From contig RIBJ01000033.1 in the NCBI GenBank assembly GCA_003762715.1, positions 62,001 through 126,000 of the forward strand: a DNA stretch of 64,000 bases. The letters are read 5' to 3'. The position numbers were made by a program, and so were the translations under genes. The notes under the pieces were generated by a model, which was given only the letters and a program-made list of their open reading frames with translations, was not told where the DNA came from and ran no database searches. The stretch is from Muribaculaceae bacterium Isolate-104 (HZI). Its GTDB lineage: Bacteria; Bacteroidota; Bacteroidia; Bacteroidales; Muribaculaceae. This document shows, one piece after another, positions 8,810 to 14,637 of the stretch. Position 1 is the stretch's first letter; every line of letters begins with the position of its first letter.

Positions 8810-9762
8810 GCGACAAAAAGCAACAGTTGTCCGGTTCGTACAGAGACAGCCTTAAGTCGCTTGACACGGAGGAGGGGATAGACCTTGCCTTTTATCGCCC
8901 GATAGGCTACATGTGGGCAAAACTTGCCAGACGTGCGGGCATAACCCCCAACGCCATTACGATAGCTTCGATATTTCTTGGTGTCGGAGCCGGGGTATTG
9001 ATGTATTTCAACATATATTGGGTGAATGTCGCGGGCATGCTGCTGCTTGTGTGGGCAAACTCGTTTGACAGCGCGGACGGTCAGCTGGCGCGGATGACAC
9101 ACAACTATTCGCGTATAGGGCGTATACTGGACGGTCTGAGTGGAGACATCTGGTTTGCAACTATATATGTGGCGATATGCCTTCGGGAGAATGTGACATC
9201 GGTCTTTTTTATGTCGCACCCCTGTGTTATATGGATAATGGCAGGCGTAACCGGAATGTGTCATGCCAGGCAGGCAGCTATGGCAGACTACTACCGGCAG
9301 TTTCATCTCTATTTTCTCAAGGGCGAGGAGGGCAGCGAACTGGAACGGGTGTCTGAACTCCGGAGCAAACTTGCAGCCATGCCGTGGAAAGGTAATTTTT
9401 GGAAAAAACTGTCACTGGTCGTGTACACAGGCTACACCGCCCGTCAGGAGTCTGCAACGCCAAAAATGCAGCGGTTGAGACAAGAACTTGAAGCGCGTTT
9501 CCCCGACGGCAAAATACCGCAGTCATTCCGTGATGACTTCCGGCAGAGGAGCCTGCCTCTGATGAAGTATACCAATATCCTGTCATTCAACTGGCGCACG
9601 ATAGCTTTGTTTGCTGCACTGTTGGTCGGAATGCCCTGGCTTTATTTCGCTTTTGAACTTACCGTGTTGAACCTCCTGCTGGTAATGATGGTGGTGAGGC
9701 ATGAAAGAATATGCGAATGGTTTGTAAAATGTCTTGAAGAAGGCAAGTATGGGCGCGGTTAA
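8806..9762 (+). CDS. CDP-alcohol phosphatidyltransferase, variant motif
   Basis: Second CDP-alcohol phosphatidyltransferase of the locus, 318 residues. The motif DSADGQLARM followed by GRILDGLSGD carries the superfamily's aspartates, but the last Asp comes four residues after the third instead of three. Several hydrophobic helices follow, and a soluble insertion of about 100 residues (around 160-245, basic and rich in Gln/Arg) separates the first and last helices. It is coupled by ATGA overlaps or near-overlaps to an acyltransferase before it and a HAD phosphatase after it, with inositol-phosphate synthase next downstream. By analogy with characterised Bacteroides inositol-lipid loci it is a candidate phosphatidylinositol(-phosphate) synthase. 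That assignment is inference. Confidence 0.8.
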   Translation: MSDKKQQLSGSYRDSLKSLDTEEGIDLAFYRPIGYMWAKLARRAGITPNAITIASIFLGVGAGVLMYFNIYWVNVAGMLLLVWANSFDSADGQLARMTHNYSRIGRILDGLSGDIWFATIYVAICLRENVTSVFFMSHPCVIWIMAGVTGMCHARQAAMADYYRQFHLYFLKGEEGSELERVSELRSKLAAMPWKGNFWKKLSLVVYTGYTARQESATPKMQRLRQELEARFPDGKIPQSFRDDFRQRSLPLMKYTNILSFNWRTIALFAALLVGMPWLYFAFELTVLNLLLVMMVVRHERICEWFVKCLEEGKYGRG

Positions 9763-10462
9763 GGGTGTTATATTTGATTATGGAGGCACGCTTGACAGCT
9801 GTGGCGAGCATTGGAGTCATGTGATACGTCGCGGTTATTCAGCCGCCGGTCTGGAGCCTGATGAAGACTGTTTCAGAGGGGCTTATGTGTATGGAGAGCG
9901 GGCGCTTGCCGTTACGCGCCACATTTTGCCTCATCACACATTTCTGGATTTAATGCGCATAAAAATCAGAATCGAACTGGAGTGTATTGCGCGTAATGAC
10001 AGCCTGTGTATGGGCAAAATCGGCGAATCCTCTGCCGAAACTATCGCGGAGTATTGTTACCGGTCTGCCGAAAAGTGTGTCAGCGAATCGGCGCAGACAT
10101 TGAAGAAATTGTATGCGGCAGGTATTCCAATGGTGCTAGTATCAAATTTTTACGGCAATGTACGGTCTGTGCTGAGTGACTTCGGCATAGAATGCTATTT
10201 TGATAAAATAATAGAGAGTGCGGTTGTCGGGGTGCGCAAGCCGGACCCGCGTATATTTGTACTCGGGGTAGAGGCTCTGCGGCTTGCTCCCGAAGAAGTG
10301 CTTGTTGTGGGCGACAGCTACTCGAAAGACATTTTGCCGGCGCGAAGCATCGGTTGCCGTACCGCATGGCTCAAGGGGGCTGGCTGGGAAAAGGAGTGTG
10401 ACCCCGAAGATGATGCGGATGTTATTCAGAGCATATCGGAAATAACCGACGCGGTATTGTGA
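9749..10462 (+). CDS. HAD-superfamily phosphatase (candidate PIP phosphatase)
   Basis: Soluble haloacid dehalogenase-like hydrolase of 237 residues. Motif I is VIFDYGGTLDS, motif II VLVSNF, motif III RKPDPRIF and motif IV VVGDSYSKD, all in order with a helical cap between I and II. The residue two after the nucleophilic Asp is Gly, where most HAD phosphatases have the acid/base Asp. I chose ATG 9749 (opening MGAVKGVIFDY) over TTG 9734; either way the gene overlaps the preceding one. In two-step inositol-lipid synthesis a phosphatase removes the 3-phosphate from phosphatidylinositol phosphate, and the position here fits that role. The substrate is inferred only. Confidence 0.82.
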   Translation: MGAVKGVIFDYGGTLDSCGEHWSHVIRRGYSAAGLEPDEDCFRGAYVYGERALAVTRHILPHHTFLDLMRIKIRIELECIARNDSLCMGKIGESSAETIAEYCYRSAEKCVSESAQTLKKLYAAGIPMVLVSNFYGNVRSVLSDFGIECYFDKIIESAVVGVRKPDPRIFVLGVEALRLAPEEVLVVGDSYSKDILPARSIGCRTAWLKGAGWEKECDPEDDADVIQSISEITDAVL

Positions 10463-10511
10463 TTTATTTACAGTATTGGCAGTTTTACTGCTTTAAATTC
10501 ACTTATTTTAT

Positions 10512-10566
10512 CTAAATGTCGCAAATGTTGCAGGTATTTAACTAAATGTGATAACGAGCTAAGTGT
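10512..10566 (+). repeat. Three CTAAATGT-type direct repeats upstream of the inositol-phosphate synthase promoter
   Basis: CTAAATGT occurs at 10512-10519 and 10542-10549 (30-base period), with a one-mismatch copy CTAAGTGT at 10559-10566, ending four bases before the -7 box. The position and spacing fit an activator or repressor site, but no known regulator is implied. Confidence 0.4.
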
Positions 10567-10569
10567 AAA

Positions 10570-10577
10570 TAATTTTG
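10570..10577 (+). promoter_or_regulatory. -7 promoter box for inositol-phosphate synthase
   Basis: TAATTTTG matches TAnnTTTG exactly. The leader to the ATG at 10690 would be about 105 bases and contains a small hairpin (CACTAC 10593-10598 with GTAGTG 10616-10621). The -33 element is not clear, which fits dependence on an activator. Confidence 0.5.
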
Positions 10578-10689
10578 TATGTCAGGAAATATCACTACTT
10601 TTACACGCTTTTTCGGTAGTGTGACATATTTTTAGACATTGCCTGACTAATGCATAAAAGAATCGAAACAAAAGGTCTATAACAGAATC

Positions 10690-12033
10690 ATGATTAAGAC
10701 GACTGTAAAACCTGCGGATGGTAAACTTGGAGTACTCGTGGTCGGGCTTGGAGCCGTGACCTCCACATTCATGACCGGTGTGCTTATGGCTCGTAAGGGG
10801 CTTGCCAAACCAGTAGGGTCGATGACTCAGTACGACAAAATCCGTGTTGGCAAGGGAGCTGACAAAAAATATCTCAGGTATGCGGACATTGTGCCTATGG
10901 CAAATCTTGACGACATTGTGTTCGGAGCCTGGGACGTGTACCCCGCCAATGCATACGAAAGCGCATGCTATGCCGAGGTTCTTCAGGAAAAAGACATTGA
11001 ACCCGTAAAGGATGAGCTTGAGAAAATTGTTCCCATGAAAGCCGCTTTCGACCAAAATTATGCGAAGCGCCTCAACGGCGACAATATCATGACCGGCAAA
11101 ACCCGCTGGGAAATGGTGGAACAGCTCCGCAGCGATATACGCAGATTCAAAGAGGACAACAGTCTTGACCGTGTGGTTGTTCTGTGGGCTGCTTCTACAG
11201 AAGTCTATGTGCCGGTTGACGAAAAGACCCACTGCTCGCTTGCCGCTCTTGAAGCCGCGATGAAAGCCGATGACAAAGAGCATATAGCACCCTCCATGTG
11301 CTACGCTTATGCCGCTCTGTCAGAGGGCGCACCTTTTATAATGGGCGCACCCAACACTACGGTAGACATTCCTGCTATGTGGGAACTCAGCGAAAAGACC
11401 TCCATGCCTATAGCCGGTAAAGACTTCAAAACCGGTCAGACTCTTGTGAAATCAGGTTTCGCGCCAATCATAGGCACACGCTGCCTCGGTCTCAACGGCT
11501 GGTTCTCCACCAATATACTCGGCAATCGCGACGGTCTTGTGCTTGACGAGCCTGCCAATTTCCGCACAAAAGAGGTTTCAAAACTCTCTACACTTGAGTC
11601 AATTCTCGTGCCCGAAGAGCAGCCCGACCTTTACAACGCTAACTGTGGCGGAGCAGAAGAAGGCGGGCATCAGGGCTACTACCACAAGGTGCGAATCAAC
11701 TACTATCCCCCGCGCAATGACAGCAAAGAGGGCTGGGACAACATTGATATTTTCGGCTGGATGGGCTATCCCATGCAGATTAAAATCAATTTCCTTTGCC
11801 GCGACTCTATTCTCGCCGCGCCCCTGTGTCTTGACCTGGTGCTGCTAAGCGACCTTGCTGCCCGCGCCGGGCGTCATGGCATACAGCGGTTTCTCAGTTT
11901 CTTCCTCAAGAGTCCGATGCATGACTATACCAAGGGCGAGGTGCCGGTAAATCATCTCTTCCAGCAGTATACCATGCTCAAAAACGCTATCCGCGAGATG
12001 GGCGGTTACGAAGCGGACGAAGAGATAGACTGA
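10690..12033 (+). CDS. myo-Inositol-1-phosphate synthase
   Basis: NAD-dependent cyclisation of glucose 6-phosphate to inositol phosphate, the entry step to inositol lipids, in the cytosol. The N-terminal nucleotide-binding loop is VLVVGLGAVTSTFMTG, followed by YADIVPM, WAASTEVY, APNTTVDIP, GKDFKTGQTLVKS, GWFSTNILGNRDG and NCGGAEEGGH, in the order seen in the Ino1/MIPS family. The 447 residues are normal for bacterial and archaeal-type enzymes. It has its own promoter and a strong terminator at 12061, so it may be a single-gene transcript that can also be reached from the upstream acyltransferase-phosphatidyltransferase-phosphatase operon. Few gut bacteria outside this phylum carry it. Confidence 0.94.
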   Translation: MIKTTVKPADGKLGVLVVGLGAVTSTFMTGVLMARKGLAKPVGSMTQYDKIRVGKGADKKYLRYADIVPMANLDDIVFGAWDVYPANAYESACYAEVLQEKDIEPVKDELEKIVPMKAAFDQNYAKRLNGDNIMTGKTRWEMVEQLRSDIRRFKEDNSLDRVVVLWAASTEVYVPVDEKTHCSLAALEAAMKADDKEHIAPSMCYAYAALSEGAPFIMGAPNTTVDIPAMWELSEKTSMPIAGKDFKTGQTLVKSGFAPIIGTRCLGLNGWFSTNILGNRDGLVLDEPANFRTKEVSKLSTLESILVPEEQPDLYNANCGGAEEGGHQGYYHKVRINYYPPRNDSKEGWDNIDIFGWMGYPMQIKINFLCRDSILAAPLCLDLVLLSDLAARAGRHGIQRFLSFFLKSPMHDYTKGEVPVNHLFQQYTMLKNAIREMGGYEADEEID

Positions 12034-12060
12034 CGTATTTTGTAAAACAAACAACGATGC

Positions 12061-12098
12061 AAGGAGTGCCGGCAGCGCAACAGCGGTCGGCACTCCTT
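12061..12098 (+). terminator. Strong hairpin terminator after inositol-phosphate synthase
   Basis: Perfect 11-base-pair stem, AAGGAGTGCCG (12061-12071) with CGGCACTCCTT (12088-12098), 16-base loop, followed by an AT-rich tail rather than a clean T-run. Confidence 0.75.
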
Positions 12099-12154
12099 AT
12101 AATTATATAGTTCGCCCGGAAATCAGGGGACTGTCAGTGGTAAAAAGATGCATT

Positions 12155-12170
12155 AACTAAATTTTTAGTT
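12155..12170. promoter_or_regulatory. BlaI-type operator 1
   Basis: Palindrome AACTAAA-TT-TTTAGTT, first of three related dyads in front of the BlaI-type repressor gene. It lies just upstream of the -33 element at 12179. Confidence 0.65.
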
Positions 12171-12178
12171 CATAATTG

Positions 12179-12208
12179 TTGGTAACTAAAAAAATAGTTA
12201 TACTTTTG
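12179..12208 (+). promoter_or_regulatory. Promoter of the BlaI-M56-GLPGLI-TonB operon
   Basis: TTG at 12179-12181, a 19-base spacer, then TACTTTTG at 12201-12208: an exact Bacteroidota promoter. The transcript should start near 12213, about 20 bases before the ATG at 12233. Confidence 0.75.
12183..12200. promoter_or_regulatory. BlaI-type operator 2
   Basis: Palindrome TAACTA-6-TAGTTA placed exactly between the -33 and -7 boxes, where a bound repressor would block RNA polymerase. Confidence 0.65.
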
Positions 12209-12213
12209 CGGGT

Positions 12214-12229
12214 AACTAAAACATTAGTT
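12214..12229. promoter_or_regulatory. BlaI-type operator 3
   Basis: Palindrome AACTAA-4-TTAGTT just downstream of the -7 box, covering the expected transcription start and ending three bases before the ATG. The three dyad centres are 29 and 30 bases apart. Confidence 0.65.
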
Positions 12230-12232
12230 GAT

Positions 12233-12622
12233 ATGGCGAAGTCGCGAGAAAAGATAGTCCTCACGGAAAAAGAAGAGGAGATAATGAAGCTGCTTTGGCA
12301 GCACGGACCCTTGCATGTCAGGGAAATGGTGGAGTTTTATGATGAACCCCGCCCGCATTTCAACACAGTGTCCACCATTGTGCGCATTCTTGAGCAGAAA
12401 GGCTATGTGGGTCATGAATCTGTCGGCGGCTCATACCGTTATCATGCAGTTGCGCGTATGGAAGATTTCAGGCGTCGCAGCTTCGGCAAGCTCATCCGTA
12501 ATTATTTCGGCAACAGTTATCTTGGGGCGGTTTCGTCGCTTGTTGCCGATGAGAAGATTTCGGTTGAAGAGCTGAAGGAACTTATAGCCAAGGTTGAAAA
12601 CTCGAACAAAAGCAGTAATTGA
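12233..12622 (+). CDS. BlaI/MecI/CopY family repressor
   Basis: A 129-residue winged-helix repressor. LTEKEEEIMKLLWQHGPLHV begins the DNA-binding domain, and FNTVSTIVRILEQKGYVGHE is the recognition helix and wing. A C-terminal helical dimerisation tail (EKISVEELKELIAKVE) follows. BlaI/MecI proteins are inactivated when a partner M56 protease cleaves them, and that partner is the next gene. I start at ATG 12233 because an upstream in-frame TTG at 12176 would place the promoter and operators inside the coding region. Three palindromes in front indicate self-repression. The operon lacks a beta-lactamase, so the regulated function is the downstream GLPGLI and TonB-type pair. Confidence 0.9.
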   Translation: MAKSREKIVLTEKEEEIMKLLWQHGPLHVREMVEFYDEPRPHFNTVSTIVRILEQKGYVGHESVGGSYRYHAVARMEDFRRRSFGKLIRNYFGNSYLGAVSSLVADEKISVEELKELIAKVENSNKSSN

Positions 12623-12624
12623 TT

Positions 12625-13689
12625 ATGGGACAGCTACTTTATTTTTCGGCAGTGGGCGGTATTGTACTGTCTGTTCTTTACATTACATACAAGTGGTGTA
12701 TGTCTACAGAGCGTATGCACTCTTTCAACAGAGCCACTCTGCTGGCGCTTTATGCGGTGTCTTTCGGCTTGTTTCCGCTTCTTGACCGAATTGCAGCGGG
12801 TGACTCCGGACAGGAGCTCAGAATAGTTTCTGCCATCAGTATTCCGCGTAACGGATTAAGCTGGATTGAGGCGGTCGCGTGGGGGTATGTCGCCGGAGTC
12901 TGCGTTATGCTGGCTGCAAGTGTACTGTCATATATCCGTATAGCTGCCATTGTGAGAAGGGGCGAGGCTAAGGTTTGTGGCAGGTACAAGGTTATTCTTA
13001 CCGATGACAGCTCCATGTCTCCATTCAGCTGGTTTCGTTACATAGTTCTGAGCCGCCGCGATTATAACGAGGCTGGAGAAATGATTGTGTGTCATGAGAT
13101 GCGCCATCTCGCCAGCATGCATTGGCTGGATTTGATTCTGGCGCAGCTGGTAATAGTGTTCAACTGGTATAATCCTACCGTGTGGCTTATGCGCAGGGAG
13201 TTGAGAACCGTTCATGAGTATCAGGCAGATATGGCTGTGCTGCATTCGGGTGCCAATGCAAAGGACTACCAGCTGCTGCTTATAAGGAAAGCTGTTGGCA
13301 AAAAATTTCCGGCATTGGTCAACAGCCTGAACCACGGCATGCTTAAAAAGCGAATAGACATGATGTTGTCCGACCGCAGGTGCTGTCGTGTGTCAAGGTT
13401 GAGGGCTGCGATGTTTTTGCCGGCTGTGCTTGTGGCTGTGGCTCTGATTAATGTGCCGGCAATCGGCTATCCTATAGGATTGTTGCGCAACGTAAATCTA
13501 TACTCCCGGCAGGCTCCGCCGCAAGAAAACGCACTGAGAGTCGGCGCTGATAAGCTGGCTCCTGAGATATATCTTGACGGAGAGATTATTGACAATGACG
13601 ACTTGCAGAGTATCAATCCATCGGAGATAAAATCAATAAGTGTTGACAAGTCAACCCCTAACGGACGCGTAACAATAAATACCAAATAA
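12625..13689 (+). CDS. BlaR1/MecR1-like M56 membrane metalloprotease with plug-like tail
   Basis: Membrane protease of 354 residues that probably cleaves or inactivates the BlaI-type repressor when it senses a signal. Hydrophobic helices lie near 1-25, 32-50, 75-105 and 255-275. The zinc site HEMRH (in VCHEMRHLAS) and the following EYQADMAVL are typical of M56. There is no penicillin-binding domain. Instead, the last 42 residues (DNA 13561-13686) resemble the plug of SusC/TonB-type receptors: IYLDGEII, then SINPSEIKSISVDKS, then GRVTINTK. That tail should lie in the periplasm after the last helix. I start at ATG 12625; TTG 12619 overlaps the repressor stop. The GLPGLI gene follows 18 bases later. 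Confidence 0.88.
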   Translation: MGQLLYFSAVGGIVLSVLYITYKWCMSTERMHSFNRATLLALYAVSFGLFPLLDRIAAGDSGQELRIVSAISIPRNGLSWIEAVAWGYVAGVCVMLAASVLSYIRIAAIVRRGEAKVCGRYKVILTDDSSMSPFSWFRYIVLSRRDYNEAGEMIVCHEMRHLASMHWLDLILAQLVIVFNWYNPTVWLMRRELRTVHEYQADMAVLHSGANAKDYQLLLIRKAVGKKFPALVNSLNHGMLKKRIDMMLSDRRCCRVSRLRAAMFLPAVLVAVALINVPAIGYPIGLLRNVNLYSRQAPPQENALRVGADKLAPEIYLDGEIIDNDDLQSINPSEIKSISVDKSTPNGRVTINTK

Positions 13690-13707
13690 TCATTTAATAC
13701 CGGTTTT

Positions 13708-14637
13708 ATGAAAAAGTCAGTTTATGCCGCTGTTTTAATCGCGGCAAGTGCTTCAGTCGCCTTTACCGCACAGGCTCAGTTTGCGGTAACAGCCGTTCAA
13801 TCAAGTAAAAAAGCAGAAAAAGAGCAGCCGGTACCGACATTGTCCGACCCCGGACTATATGATGTTCTCGGTACCTCAAAATATGTGGCGTTGTATGATT
13901 ATAATGTAAATACAACCGACAAGGGCGGAGCTCCGGTGGTCGAAACCTATGTCACCGCTCTGCGCATCGGTGACGACGGCGCTTTGTTTACCGACTACCT
14001 TACCTATAAGTCTGATTCTCTGATTGCCTGCGGCGCTCCCGCGCAGGAAATTAAAAATGCTGCCGACGAGTGTGGCAAAGCAGAGTTCTTTTTTGAGCCT
14101 ACAGTTGTGCAGAATATGCCTGAAGGCATGGTTGTAGTTTATGACCAGACCGCAATAAAGCTTGCCACCTACAGCGAGCCTTTCGGAGAAATTGCATGGG
14201 AGCTGACCGGTGAAACAGATTCAGTTGCGGGCTATCAGGCAAGTGCGGCGATAGGGGAGTATGGCGGCCGCAAGTGGAAAGTATGGTTTACAGAGGAGAT
14301 TCCGGTGACGTTCGGCCCATGGAAACTTGCCGGGCTGCCGGGACTGGTGTTGCAGGCAGATGATTCCGAGGGGCTGCTCGGTTTCAGACTCATTCAGTTC
14401 ACAAAAAGCGAAGTGCCGTTGGCTATAGCTAAAAACGCAAATGTTGTCAAGACAGAAAGGGATAAGTTTATCCGTCAGAAAAACAGCAATCTACAGAATC
14501 CTATGGAAGCCATCAATCCTGCGTCTATTTCAAGCATGACGGTATTGAAATCGGCAAACAAAAGCCCGCGGTTTGTGATAAACGGTGTAAATGTAAGAAT
14601 GCCTGTCAATACCTGTATACCACTTGAACTGAAATGA
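13708..14637 (+). CDS. GLPGLI family exported protein
   Basis: Exported protein of 309 residues with signal peptide about 1-23 (ending TAQAQF). It is identified by the family motif in KLAGLPGLVLQADD (about residues 208-221), preceded by WKVWFTEEIPVTFGPW. GLPGLI proteins are almost confined to Bacteroidota, and their function is unknown. The C-terminus contains AINPASISSMTVLKS, which resembles the SINPSEIKSISVDKS of the upstream M56 protease tail. The stop overlaps the start of the next gene as ATGA, tying it to the outer-membrane protein. I infer that it is a periplasmic or surface partner of that protein. Confidence 0.88.
   Translation: MKKSVYAAVLIAASASVAFTAQAQFAVTAVQSSKKAEKEQPVPTLSDPGLYDVLGTSKYVALYDYNVNTTDKGGAPVVETYVTALRIGDDGALFTDYLTYKSDSLIACGAPAQEIKNAADECGKAEFFFEPTVVQNMPEGMVVVYDQTAIKLATYSEPFGEIAWELTGETDSVAGYQASAAIGEYGGRKWKVWFTEEIPVTFGPWKLAGLPGLVLQADDSEGLLGFRLIQFTKSEVPLAIAKNANVVKTERDKFIRQKNSNLQNPMEAINPASISSMTVLKSANKSPRFVINGVNVRMPVNTCIPLELK

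Noticed and set aside
12176-12232. N-terminal extension of the BlaI-type repressor from TTG 12176
   Set aside because: The extension would contain the promoter and two operators, and the added residues match nothing in the family.
12233-13689. BlaI/BlaR pair as regulator of the beta-lactamase at 52.1 kb
   Set aside because: The genes are 40 kb apart, the protease lacks a penicillin-binding domain, and no AACTAA/TTAGTT dyad is seen before the beta-lactamase gene.
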